From Pseudoalteromonas sp. S16_S37 (lineage in GTDB: Bacteria > Pseudomonadota > Gammaproteobacteria > Enterobacterales > Alteromonadaceae): 64,000 nt of DNA. The stretch covers positions 124,001 to 188,000 of the forward strand of contig NZ_JAAUWV010000002.1 of the NCBI RefSeq assembly GCF_014694405.1, written 5' to 3'. Below, one piece after another: positions 1-8,306 of this stretch. Both the position numbers and the translations under genes were made by a program. The notes under the pieces were generated by a model. That model searched no databases. It was not told where the DNA came from and saw only the letters and a list, made by a program, of their open reading frames with translations. Each line of letters begins with the position of its first letter. The first letter of the stretch is position 1.

Positions 1-140
1 TCAATTCTAACGTGATCACCTAACACTATTCTCTCAATGCCATAAAATGACGCTTTGCGTGATATTAAACAACGCTGACCAACTTGCTTAAACCCTAAAG
101 AGCTTAATTCAGAATCACTATAGTGAGGACTATTTTTCAT
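1..140 (-). CDS. Hexapeptide-type acyltransferase, N-terminal part (cut by window edge)
   Basis: Only the first 46 codons lie in the window; the gene continues beyond position 1. The visible start reads MKNSPHYSDSELSSLGFKQV and then has the ISRKASFYG / LGDHVRI pattern that begins many left-handed beta-helix sugar O- or N-acyltransferases of surface-polysaccharide clusters. Its ATG overlaps the stop codon of the upstream sugar aminotransferase gene (ATGA), so the two are translationally coupled and probably act on the same nucleotide sugar. The family call rests on the N-terminus alone, so the acceptor sugar and acyl donor cannot be named. Confidence 0.6.
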   Translation of the reverse strand, partial: MKNSPHYSDSELSSLGFKQVGQRCLISRKASFYGIERIVLGDHVRI

Positions 141-1231
141 ACTTTTTGTCGGAAGTTTGTAAGTATAGATTTAACAATATTACAGATAATGCCTACGTCT
201 TCAAAACTCAAATCATAATACATAGGTAAGCATAAAATACGTGAGGAAATAGAGCGAGCATTTGGCATTGCCACAGATTTTGCATAAGTATCTAGGTCGC
301 TTAGACAAGGGTAAAAATAACGCCTTGTCTGGATACCATTATCTTCCAATTTTTGTTTTAAATACAAAAGCTCATCCTGATTTTTGAGTAATGTTGGCAT
401 GTAAGCACCATTAAACTCTGCGCCGATTGCATGCTCTTGCAAATCGACATACTCAGTTAACTGCTTTATATATTCTTGTTGTAACGCCCTACGATGTGAC
501 ATGATAAGGTCAACGCTTTCAAACACACTCAAGCCCATTGCTGCGTGCATTTCACTCATTTTAGCATTCGTGCCAACTAACACGGGAAGCTGAGACTGGT
601 TTTGCCCAAAGTTAATGATTTTTTTTGCTTTTTCAAAATCAGCTTGATGCTTAAATATAATCGCGCCACCTTCAACCGAGTGAAACATTTTTGTTGCATG
701 TAGGCTTAATGTTGCACAGTCACCAAAGTTAAGCAGTGATTGACCTTGGTACTCACTGCCAAAACAGTGGGCGGCATCATAAATCACTTTTAAGTTATAT
801 TTTTCGGCCAAACTTTGTATTGCATTTACATCACACGGATTACCAAACACATGAACAGGAACAAGTGAGTCAGCCCATTCTAAGTCTTGCTCTTTTACTT
901 TTTTGGGATCTAAATTAAATGTTTTGTCACATACATCGCTAAAGCGCATTTGTATATTTTGCAACCGCAGCGCACCAGATGTTGCTGCAAATGTAAAAGG
1001 GGTAGTAATGGTTTTAGTAATACTCATAGTTTGGTATGCAACATGTAATGCTAGGGTACCATTAGCAACCAACAACAAATGCTCTACACCTAAATATCCT
1101 TTTAATTTCTCAGTGAGCATTTCGACGCAGGGGCCATTGTTGGTAAGCCAATTGCGCTGGAATATATCAGATATGTGTGATTGATAATGCAAAAGATCAG
1201 GGAGAAAAGGTTTTACTATTGGGTATTTCAC
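137..1231 (-). CDS. DegT/DnrJ/EryC1/StrS-family sugar aminotransferase (PLP)
   Basis: The 364-residue protein fits the usual length of PLP-dependent nucleotide-sugar aminotransferases. The family pattern is clear: ANGTLALH near residues 57-64, YDAAHCFG at 151-158 (the Asp that contacts the PLP ring nitrogen), and SLHATKMFHSVEGGAI, in which Lys181 is the expected Schiff-base lysine. It would transfer an amino group onto a keto-sugar nucleotide for an O-antigen or capsule sugar; the exact sugar is not readable. Translation appears to start at a GTG preceded by GAGCGGA. The stop overlaps the next gene's ATG, an acyltransferase, which suggests an acylated amino sugar as product. It lies downstream of the S-layer-like gene, past a strong terminator. 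Confidence 0.88.
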   Translation of the reverse strand: MKYPIVKPFLPDLLHYQSHISDIFQRNWLTNNGPCVEMLTEKLKGYLGVEHLLLVANGTLALHVAYQTMSITKTITTPFTFAATSGALRLQNIQMRFSDVCDKTFNLDPKKVKEQDLEWADSLVPVHVFGNPCDVNAIQSLAEKYNLKVIYDAAHCFGSEYQGQSLLNFGDCATLSLHATKMFHSVEGGAIIFKHQADFEKAKKIINFGQNQSQLPVLVGTNAKMSEMHAAMGLSVFESVDLIMSHRRALQQEYIKQLTEYVDLQEHAIGAEFNGAYMPTLLKNQDELLYLKQKLEDNGIQTRRYFYPCLSDLDTYAKSVAMPNARSISSRILCLPMYYDLSFEDVGIICNIVKSILTNFRQKV

Positions 1232-1370
1232 ATTCCGCTCAGCGTTTTATTACAACCGTAATAGTTTACATAAGCGCAGCCACTTTAGAAAGTATATTAG
1301 TATTTAAATAAAAGTTAGTACCTAGAAACTTGTGTCCTTACGGCATGAAAACTATTAGCTGCGTAAAAGT

Positions 1371-1397
1371 AAAAAAGCGAGCCATAGGCTCGCTTTT
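1371..1397 (-). terminator. Rho-independent terminator of the S-layer-like gene
   Basis: An 11-bp perfect stem (AAAAGCGAGCC / GGCTCGCTTTT) with a 3-nt loop lies about 20 nt after the stop codon. On the minus strand it is followed by a T run, so it should end the S-layer-like transcript and separate it from the aminotransferase genes. Confidence 0.9.
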
Positions 1398-1417
1398 CAA
1401 ACTTTATTAAAGCAATA

Positions 1418-2779
1418 TTAGTTAACTTTAACGCGGTCTTTGTCAGCTTTGCTGTAGTAAATAGTGCTAACGTCGATGTTAGAAGCTGGTGCGTTTGTAG
1501 TGATACGAACGCCAGCATAACCAGTTACTGAGTTTTCTTTAGCTAGTGCATCAACAGCAGCAGATACGTCAGTTACTGTGTATTTACTAGCAGTACCTAC
1601 TTTCTTAGCAGCAACCATTTTGCCACCAGCGAAGATTTCAGCCATGATGTCGCCTTCAACAGTACCATTGTTAGTTACTGTGATTGCGCGAGCGAAATCT
1701 TCTTGGAAAGGTACAAATTCTGAGTACTCAGAATCACCGTTTAGTGACCAAGTTGAAACTAATGCTTTGTCAGCAACTGTAGTCGCTTTAGAAGTGCCTT
1801 CTTTAACAACAGCTGTAAAGGTGATTGACTGAGGTGCAGTTAAAGCTACACGCTTAGCCGCAGCAGGCATTACAAAGTTGATTGTTTTACCAGTAAGAGC
1901 AGTTGCGCCTTTAAGCGTAGCTGTGTTACCAGAAACTGTGAACTTGTCAGTTGCAGCTGCACCAACATTGATTGAATCAACACCAGTGAAATCACCGTTT
2001 AGAGTTAGTTCAAAGTTGTCATCAGCAATCGCTTGAATCCAACCAGCTACTGAGTTATCAGTGAATGTGAAGGTAGGAGCTGGAACCTGTTCAACTCCAC
2101 CAGCATTCTTAACGAAACCTGTACGAAGCTGAGCAACGTCAACAGTACCGTTAGCTGCTGTAGGTGTAAGTTTGAACTGTTGAGCACCAACAAATGCAGT
2201 AGCTGTATTCGCAGCTGTAGTTGCCGCTGAGTCGATAACGATACCTGTTGATGTCTTAGCTGTCGCTGTGATATCTGCTTTTGCTTTGTCAGCTAAATCA
2301 GCTAGCTTAATGCTTACACCAATAGTGCTTGAACCATTAGCTGCACCCGCTGCACGAAGTTGGTAGAATTTACCTACAGTTGTTGTGCCAGTTGCTGTAA
2401 CACGGAAGCTAAGCTCGTTTGCTGTTGCATTCAAGAAACCGAATGTTGCAGATGGAGCAGCAATAACTACATTTGTACCGTTAACTGCGTTTACTTCAAC
2501 TAATGTATAGTTAGTATCTGCAAACTCTGAACCGCTGATGTTAAATGTAACAGTGTCACCAACTGTGTATTGAGCATTTAACGAAAGAGTAACGTTAGTG
2601 TCAGCATAAACAGATCCGGTGTTAGCAACCATACCTTCAACAGATATATTTGCAGTAGTAGTAGTTACAGCACCAGGTGCAGCAGCCGTACCAGCAGTTG
2701 TCGAAATCGAAGTAGTAACTGCTAAAGCAGATGTAGAAGCACCAACCATAGCTAGCGCTAGTAGAGATTTTTTGAACAT
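1418..2779 (-). CDS. Exported Ala/Thr/Val-rich protein, candidate S-layer protein (Slr4-like)
   Basis: The start chosen is the ATG at 2779 (MFKKSLLALAM), because GGAGA lies 9 nt upstream; an in-frame ATG at 2788 abuts that site. This gives 453 residues with a classical signal peptide ending in SALA before VTTS (cleavage after about residue 20). The mature protein is acidic, rich in Ala, Thr, Val, Gly and Asn, and I find no cysteine or histidine in it. Beta-rich, repetitive, cysteine-poor composition is typical of S-layer subunits. It resembles the Slr4 family known from Pseudoalteromonas tunicata and marine Vibrio, recalled rather than searched. A strong promoter, structured leader and strong terminator give it its own transcript, suiting an abundant protein. 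It follows a complete T2SS locus inside a polysaccharide cluster, which I read as its exporter and anchor. Alternative: another secreted matrix protein. Confidence 0.65.
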   Translation of the reverse strand: MFKKSLLALAMVGASTSALAVTTSISTTAGTAAAPGAVTTTTANISVEGMVANTGSVYADTNVTLSLNAQYTVGDTVTFNISGSEFADTNYTLVEVNAVNGTNVVIAAPSATFGFLNATANELSFRVTATGTTTVGKFYQLRAAGAANGSSTIGVSIKLADLADKAKADITATAKTSTGIVIDSAATTAANTATAFVGAQQFKLTPTAANGTVDVAQLRTGFVKNAGGVEQVPAPTFTFTDNSVAGWIQAIADDNFELTLNGDFTGVDSINVGAAATDKFTVSGNTATLKGATALTGKTINFVMPAAAKRVALTAPQSITFTAVVKEGTSKATTVADKALVSTWSLNGDSEYSEFVPFQEDFARAITVTNNGTVEGDIMAEIFAGGKMVAAKKVGTASKYTVTDVSAAVDALAKENSVTGYAGVRITTNAPASNIDVSTIYYSKADKDRVKVN

Positions 2780-2809
2780 GTTTTCCATTCTCCAAAGTTT
2801 CATGAAACG

Positions 2810-2873
2810 GGAACAATAAACGTTCCTATTTTTCTTTTATTTGATCATTCAGTTAGGCCGTCACCTAAGTGAC
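2810..2873 (-). promoter_or_regulatory. Two hairpins in the 5' leader of the S-layer-like mRNA
   Basis: The roughly 110-nt leader contains GTCAC-TTAG-GTGAC (2860-2873) and GGAAC-(loop)-GTTCC (2810-2826), the second ending about 22 nt before the Shine-Dalgarno sequence. Leader hairpins often stabilise very abundant mRNAs. That function here is inferred; the inverted repeats are seen directly. Confidence 0.5.
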
Positions 2874-2894
2874 ATTCCGATCAAATCCATGCTT

Positions 2895-2922
2895 AGTCTA
2901 AACATTGTTAGTGCATTGTCAA
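2895..2922 (-). promoter_or_regulatory. Sigma-70-type promoter of the S-layer-like gene
   Basis: A perfect -35 TTGACA (2922-2917) and a -10 TAGACT (2900-2895) are separated by 16 nt, with AT-rich sequence upstream. The start point would fall near 2888, leaving a leader of about 110 nt. The rest of the 2780-3160 gap (about 380 nt) shows no gene; a short GGCTC/GAGCC hairpin near 2960-2980 has its A/T tract on the wrong side to be a terminator. Confidence 0.7.
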
Positions 2923-3160
2923 GCAGTTAACTATGCAAAAACTAAGCGTTAACTCTATTATAAGAGGCTCTAAGAGCCTTGCAAAAAAAAACATCAAAAA
3001 AATCAATACCGTAAATTCATTATGATGAGTTAAGGCGTTGATTTTTTAATCGTTTTCAATTGTTAAAAAACGTAATTTTAGATGGTTACATAACTTAATA
3101 ATAATAAGTTAGACTAGTCATATGTCAATATTGTGACTATCTAAGACATTATTTCCACAC

Positions 3161-5224
3161 TTAATTCTGAGTTTTTTCATCAAAATCTAGGCTGGTTAAG
3201 TTTTGTTGAAATGCGTCCATCACACCCTGCCACTGCTCTGAAGCTTCAACAATACGAGGCGTAACCATAACCACAAGCTCCGTTTTTGACTTGGTATCTT
3301 TTTTACCATCAAATAAACGGCCAATAATCGGCAAGTCAGAGAAAAATGGAACGCCGGTATCGGTAATGCTGTTATTTTGGCTAATCAAGCCACCGAGCAT
3401 AATAGTTTGGCCATCCGCCGCTATCACTTCCGTTTTTATTTTACGTTTAAAAATGGTTGGCTGCCCTTGGGTTGAGTCATCGCCTGAAGCATCATTGCTG
3501 ATCTCCTGCTCAATCTCCATTAAGATAACACCTTGCGCATTCACTGTCGGTGTCACATTAAGGTCAATACCTGTTTCACGATACACCACCGAGGTTCTAG
3601 ACCCATTTACAGGGTCGGTAACAATTTCACCCGTAGTCGGAATTTCATCTCCAACAGCAATACTGGCTTCCACGCCATCACGCACTGAAATAGTGGGGCG
3701 AGACAACACATTCACATTTTGGTTTTTTTCAAATAATTGAATATCCAGCTTGCCAGTCAAACCTTCTAATACATAATTTAGACCACTGGCTGTATTACCA
3801 CCGATATTGTAGTAGCCCGTTTGCCCCGTTCGGTTATTCGCTAAAGCAAACTTTACGCCTTGACTAAATTCATCAGTTAACGATACTTCAGCTATTAACA
3901 CCTCTAATACAACTTGCTTAGGCATTACATCTAGCCTTTTTACAAGCGGGAGAATATTGCGATAATCTGCCCCTGAGGTATGAAAAATAATCGCATTTGA
4001 GCGCTCATCTACCACCATACGTAAATTTTGGTTGTTCACCGAAATATTTGCGTTCACGTTGTTTGTCGTTGTACTTCTTTGCTCTTGCGTTTCATTACTG
4101 ACCGATGTTGAGCGGTTTAATCCTGAATTGCTTCCTCCACCCAACAAGTTTTGTAAGCTTAGCCCCAAGTCTACTGCACGTGCAAACTCAGGTTCAAAAA
4201 TAAAATATTGTTTTTCATTACTGTCAGCTGGCTGATCTAGTTGCTGAGACCAAAATGCCACACGTTGTAAAAATGCATCGTTATTAGTGAAAAAAACCAA
4301 GCTATTAGTTCTTTCTATTGTGACCATACTCACAGCCTGTTCTGTAGAGCCAGAACTATTACTTGTGATACCTTCTTGCTTTAAAAGCTCGCCAAGTTTT
4401 TGACTAAGCTCTTTGGCGGGCATAAATACCGATTTATACATACCAATATGACGGTCACGAAAAGCTGGTTTATCCATCATTTGCATAAACTCTAGCGCTC
4501 TAACCACCTCAGCACGTTTCCCTTTGAACATAATGGCATGTTGATCAAATAAAGGTTGTGCATCTACATTCGTCATTTGCCTAATCGTATTAGCCAATGG
4601 CGTTTGCATGCCACTTTTAAACGGCGCGAGATGTATGATGGTATTTGCCGTATTTGGTACATCTGCTACCTTGTTGCCATAGCCATAAACAACATTTCCG
4701 CCTGTTGCGTTCTCAGATGGATGAATATAAAAAACATCATCTTGCTGGCGAATTACAATACCGCGCTCGGTAAGTAAGTCTTGGCTTATCGAAAATAGTC
4801 GGCGTTTGCTCAGCTGTTCTTTTAAATTAATGGTAATCGCATCATCGCTGCTCGTAATCGCATCACCAATAATGTAATTAACACCCAACAGGTCACCAAA
4901 TACATAATGGAGATAGTCTTTTACTTTCAAGCTATCTGCAGTCAGTTTTACTTGCTCAGTATCACTGAACTGATGTGATAAATTTGGCTGAGTCGTTTGG
5001 GTAACTTTACCATCGGGTAATGCTGGCAGATATACTAACTCATTAGACTTAGACTCAGCTTGGGCTTCTTCTTTGGTCTGCGTCTGAGAGTCGTTAGCCA
5101 CCTTTAGTTGATTACTTTTTTGTAAGTACGAACCATTTACTGCAACAGAGTTTGGCACTGAATTACATGCCGACAGTCCTGCTGTGACAATAAAACCGAG
5201 TAAGATTTTTTGAGCTTGTTTCAT
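3161..5224 (-). CDS. gspD: T2SS secretin GspD, lipoprotein type
   Basis: This 687-residue protein forms the outer-membrane channel of the type II system. A lipobox (LSAC, acylated Cys20) makes it a liposecretin, like HxcQ or XpsD, able to reach the outer membrane without a separate pilotin. Periplasmic N-domains follow (N0-like from about residue 95, then N1/N2-type modules to about 420, including a Ser/Asn-rich stretch). The C-terminal secretin domain contains VNVLSRPTISVRDG, VGDEIPTT, the ETGIDLNVTP segment and the signature VPFFSDLPIIGRLF, ending in VVMVTPRIVE. No S-domain for a pilotin is evident. It is the last secretion gene, 16 nt after gspC, whereas canonical clusters place gspD second. 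It should pass folded periplasmic substrate, presumably the adjacent S-layer-like protein. Confidence 0.9.
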   Translation of the reverse strand: MKQAQKILLGFIVTAGLSACNSVPNSVAVNGSYLQKSNQLKVANDSQTQTKEEAQAESKSNELVYLPALPDGKVTQTTQPNLSHQFSDTEQVKLTADSLKVKDYLHYVFGDLLGVNYIIGDAITSSDDAITINLKEQLSKRRLFSISQDLLTERGIVIRQQDDVFYIHPSENATGGNVVYGYGNKVADVPNTANTIIHLAPFKSGMQTPLANTIRQMTNVDAQPLFDQHAIMFKGKRAEVVRALEFMQMMDKPAFRDRHIGMYKSVFMPAKELSQKLGELLKQEGITSNSSGSTEQAVSMVTIERTNSLVFFTNNDAFLQRVAFWSQQLDQPADSNEKQYFIFEPEFARAVDLGLSLQNLLGGGSNSGLNRSTSVSNETQEQRSTTTNNVNANISVNNQNLRMVVDERSNAIIFHTSGADYRNILPLVKRLDVMPKQVVLEVLIAEVSLTDEFSQGVKFALANNRTGQTGYYNIGGNTASGLNYVLEGLTGKLDIQLFEKNQNVNVLSRPTISVRDGVEASIAVGDEIPTTGEIVTDPVNGSRTSVVYRETGIDLNVTPTVNAQGVILMEIEQEISNDASGDDSTQGQPTIFKRKIKTEVIAADGQTIMLGGLISQNNSITDTGVPFFSDLPIIGRLFDGKKDTKSKTELVVMVTPRIVEASEQWQGVMDAFQQNLTSLDFDEKTQN

Positions 5225-5240
5225 AGTTTTTCCGTCGTCG

Positions 5241-5750
5241 TTATTGCTTCGTACTTTGATACATAATCAGCGTGATCAGCTGTGCGTTTTTTCTTAATTC
5301 CACTTTGGTACTTGAGATGATATTCAAGGTGTATCCCTCTATATTTGCACCTTGATTAAAGCGCTTGAGCTTACTAGCGCCTCCTTTGATTTGAGCAATC
5401 TCTAGCAAAGCATAAGCCGAGGAGGATGATTGAACCACCGCCTTTAATTTTAGTTTTTTATCTTGGGCAAAAACAGTTGTTAGCTCTCCTGTTTGCTTAG
5501 CTTGTTCCGCTAAGCTCATCCCTGGCTGTGCATTTGGCTCCGAGTTATTCTCAGGGGCTGCTAGATTAGTTAGCGTCTTTTGAATCAGATCGCGACTTTC
5601 ATTAGACAATAACGGAAAAACCCCAGTTGTCGAGTCGCCTAATAAAAATGGTTTGCTATCTATATCGACATTTATATTTAATCGGCTTAAAGCATCAAGC
5701 GCAAAAAGTGATAGCATCAACAAAGCTAAATAAAAGTACCCTTTACTCAC
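5241..5750 (-). CDS. gspC: GspC-like inner-membrane T2SS component without PDZ domain
   Basis: The 169-residue protein has one N-terminal membrane helix (GYFYLALLMLSLFALDALS), a short linker and a C-terminal domain that follows the GspC homology-region pattern (LKLKAVVQSSSSAYALLEI ... FNQGANIEGYTLNII ... VELRKNAQ). GspC links the inner-membrane platform to the secretin N0 domain. Canonical GspC has about 280 residues and ends in a PDZ or coiled-coil domain, which is absent here. The start is a GTG with GAGG 6 nt upstream; it overlaps the gspM stop by 8 nt. Position next to gspD supports the role. Sequence identity to known GspC looks low, so the call is by pattern and context. Confidence 0.72.
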   Translation of the reverse strand: MSKGYFYLALLMLSLFALDALSRLNINVDIDSKPFLLGDSTTGVFPLLSNESRDLIQKTLTNLAAPENNSEPNAQPGMSLAEQAKQTGELTTVFAQDKKLKLKAVVQSSSSAYALLEIAQIKGGASKLKRFNQGANIEGYTLNIISSTKVELRKNAQLITLIMYQSTKQ

Positions 5751-6309
5751 TTGTTGCCTCCTCTTGCATATAAAATGACAGCAACAAACTTACCTGCGCA
5801 GTACCTGACTGCTCGACTGTTAGTTCGCTTATACCCATATCAAAATATTCAATTGCCACAATGGGTTTATGAGATTCAAGTTGCGTTAAAAATTCTCCAA
5901 GTTTATTAACGTTACCTGAGATATTGAGGCGCATCTGTTCTCTGTGTAAGGCCGCCGATTCAAATTTTAAAGCAGGTTGCCAACCTATGTTTATGGTGGC
6001 TAGCTCATTGTCAGCTAGCCACTGATTGACCATTTTTTGCGTATTTATTCTAAATTTTGAAGAATCTTCCCAATCGAAAAAAAGATTTTCATATTCACTT
6101 TGAAACGCCGATACTCGCTGGCTTGCGACATCGATCTGCTCCATCTGTGCTGTCACTTGCTGCGCTTTTGATAAACGTTTTTGTATTTGAGCGATTGCAT
6201 CAACGTGCTCTTGTTGCCAACTGACAATCGGCACAATGGCGAATTTAAGTAATGCTAGAAGTAATAAAATACCTAACAGTAGCTTGTACTCTTTTAGCTG
6301 TTCAACCAT
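5743..6309 (-). CDS. gspM: GspM-like T2SS platform protein
   Basis: I use the ATG at 6309 (MVEQLKEYKLLLG), preceded by AGGTGG at 9 nt; an upstream in-frame ATG at 6330 would give 195 instead of 188 residues. One membrane helix (LLLGILLLLALLKFAIVPIV) is followed by a coiled coil and a small alpha/beta domain ending in SLLLSFYMQE, the PilO/GspM fold layout. GspM pairs with GspL in the inner-membrane platform. The gene overlaps gspL and gspC by a few nucleotides on each side, as in a tight operon. Confidence 0.78.
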   Translation of the reverse strand: MVEQLKEYKLLLGILLLLALLKFAIVPIVSWQQEHVDAIAQIQKRLSKAQQVTAQMEQIDVASQRVSAFQSEYENLFFDWEDSSKFRINTQKMVNQWLADNELATINIGWQPALKFESAALHREQMRLNISGNVNKLGEFLTQLESHKPIVAIEYFDMGISELTVEQSGTAQVSLLLSFYMQEEATSE

Positions 6310-7447
6310 TACTTTCTGCCACCTGATCATTTTCTAAATGTTTATTAGCGTTATACATCGCTTTATGCGCATCCGCGGCGACGGTATAACTGATCACAAA
6401 TTCCTCTGTTCCTTGATAGCTTCTTACCGGAAAATCGAACTTAGGTTCAACGACCCAGTTAAATTGGCTCAAAGACTCAAGCACGGAAATAGAATTTGTA
6501 CTTTTTCCCTTAACAACAAAACGCTCGCCTTTATATTGAATACTCTCAATATTTGCTTTTGCTCGTAAGCTTTCTAATATCAACAAGTTTGGAGAAATTT
6601 TGGGCATTTTTTGAAAAATGCTTTGCCATTGCTCAACACTATTCTTGCGGGTTTCGTAATCAGCAAAGGTAGCAAGCGCTTGGTTGATAGTAGCTTGATT
6701 ATCTATTAGCTTTGATTGCGAGTAGCTTTTCTGCGCAAACAAATACAGACTGCTTAACCCAATATAAGCTGCACACCCTCCAGCGACTAATAGCCCTGAC
6801 TTTTTAAAGGCGCTGCGATAGAAATTCACTCCCTTAGTCTGAAAAAATACGGCTATATAATTCATCAGAACAGGATAAATAGAGTCAACTAATCGCTTAA
6901 TCAGCGACGCTTCTGAGTGCAGCTCGTTCTCTGATTCATAACGAATACCTACGGTATTAGCAAAGCGCTCCACTGAATTCACCAAGCCGAACTTAGCAGC
7001 TGAGTAAATGACGTTATTACGTTTTGCTAAAAAATATTTATCGTTTACGAGCAAAACTTCAGTATCTGATAAGTTATGAGCGATTAATAGCGATTCCGGT
7101 AATACAATTAGCGATCCATCTAGCTTAGTGTCAAATAGCCAACTATTAAGCAAGGTTACACTATCTTCCTTTGCTCTAACTTGCGCTGCGTAACATTGTG
7201 ACTCATGCTTTTGCTTTCGCAGTTTTAACAAGCTACTTATTGATTTTTGTTCTGTGACAGGCAACTTATCCACTTGCTCACTATAGTGCTCTCTAGCTAC
7301 AACTTGAATCAACTTCGGTGTTGCTGACTCAACTAGGTGCCACTCATTTTTTTTATTTTCAAATCGGTAGTGATTACCATCTTTGTAGTAACTCACTAGG
7401 TTACACAAAAGCCTTTTTTGCCATACCCGTAATACATTTTCACTCAT
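6302..7447 (-). CDS. gspL: GspL-like T2SS platform protein
   Basis: The 381-residue protein has a long cytoplasmic N-terminal domain (about 1-215), one membrane helix (about 218-237, LLVAGGCAAYIGLSSLYLF) and a periplasmic ferredoxin-like C-terminal domain (about 260-360). This is the GspL layout: the cytoplasmic part binds the N-domain of the GspE ATPase and the periplasmic part pairs with GspM. The cytoplasmic domain is weakly conserved, so the assignment leans on topology and the place between gspK and gspM. It begins 7 nt after gspK and ends inside the gspM start. Confidence 0.82.
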   Translation of the reverse strand: MSENVLRVWQKRLLCNLVSYYKDGNHYRFENKKNEWHLVESATPKLIQVVAREHYSEQVDKLPVTEQKSISSLLKLRKQKHESQCYAAQVRAKEDSVTLLNSWLFDTKLDGSLIVLPESLLIAHNLSDTEVLLVNDKYFLAKRNNVIYSAAKFGLVNSVERFANTVGIRYESENELHSEASLIKRLVDSIYPVLMNYIAVFFQTKGVNFYRSAFKKSGLLVAGGCAAYIGLSSLYLFAQKSYSQSKLIDNQATINQALATFADYETRKNSVEQWQSIFQKMPKISPNLLILESLRAKANIESIQYKGERFVVKGKSTNSISVLESLSQFNWVVEPKFDFPVRSYQGTEEFVISYTVAADAHKAMYNANKHLENDQVAESNG

Positions 7448-7454
7448 ATGATTA

Positions 7455-8306
7455 TCAACCTTCTGAAGCCACTAAGTTAACGGGCTTTGACGAGCTTGGC
7501 TCCAATAAATAGTAAAGTGTTCTGCGCACTCGAGCTCCACCCACTTCGCTCTCAAGTGTTATTTTATAATTGTTAGATGGATACAGAAGTAGGCTCATAC
7601 TTTCTTGAACGCCGGTATAAGACGAAAACAAATCGGGCGTTAATTCTCTGCTATTACGCATTTTAATAATCTGCTCAACTAGCGGGGCATCGTATAATTT
7701 ACTTATCAAACTGTCTGGAGCGGTCATTGGGTTAAACGTAGCACCTCTATAAAAAGTAGCGTTTAAGGCCAAGTACTCACGTATTGAATTTGGTATGCCC
7801 AAGTGCGCAAGCTCAGACCAAGCTTGTATGATACCATTTTTATTATTTAATTCAGGCTGCATATACCTAGATACTAGATCAACGTCTTGCCAATCTTTTA
7901 TACGACTCAATAATCGCTGAGCATCATAGTCGTTTAGTCCCTGTTTCGTCAATACACGCATCCATCTCTGCTCTGATGGGTAACTTATGCTTAGCAAACC
8001 ACGAATGTCTTGCAATGTAACAATTGTATTCTCTTTATATTGAAACGGCTTACCATAAAAGTTCCAATGTTCTGTGACAATTGAAAGATCTTGAGAAAAT
8101 GGTCTGGTCGGAGACTTGGACTCAGTTAACAGCCCAAAAAGCAACGTTGCTTCAGCATCATAATTTTCTACCACAGCCTGCGCTCGCGCGTCAAAAGAGG
8201 TGGATATTGCCACTTGCTGCCTCGCTGTTTTAGTAATAAAGAGCCCCAGCAGGCTAAGTACCGCAGAGATCAATAACACTTGTAATAAAGCGATCCCCTG
8301 TTGCAT
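7455..8306 (-). CDS. gspK: Minor pseudopilin GspK
   Basis: The 283-residue protein starts MQQGIALLQVLLISAVLSLL, the hydrophobic pseudopilin N-helix preceded by a very short leader with Gly before the cleavage point. The position-5 glutamate found in other pseudopilins is missing, which is the known hallmark of GspK, the tip subunit capping the I-J-K complex. The body is larger than other pseudopilins, with repeated helix-turn elements (IRGLLSI, LSRIKDWQD, WSELAHLGIP), matching the extra alpha domain of GspK. Its ATG overlaps the gspJ stop (TAATG). Confidence 0.88.
   Translation of the reverse strand: MQQGIALLQVLLISAVLSLLGLFITKTARQQVAISTSFDARAQAVVENYDAEATLLFGLLTESKSPTRPFSQDLSIVTEHWNFYGKPFQYKENTIVTLQDIRGLLSISYPSEQRWMRVLTKQGLNDYDAQRLLSRIKDWQDVDLVSRYMQPELNNKNGIIQAWSELAHLGIPNSIREYLALNATFYRGATFNPMTAPDSLISKLYDAPLVEQIIKMRNSRELTPDLFSSYTGVQESMSLLLYPSNNYKITLESEVGGARVRRTLYYLLEPSSSKPVNLVASEG

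Noticed and set aside
2619..2819. Plus-strand frame over the signal peptide of the S-layer-like gene
   Set aside because: Antisense shadow of an Ala/Thr-rich coding region, with no ribosome site.
2952..2990. GGCTC/GAGCC hairpin near a poly-A run as a terminator for gspD
   Set aside because: The stem is only 5 bp and the A/T tract is on the wrong side for the minus strand; it is also too far from the gspD stop.
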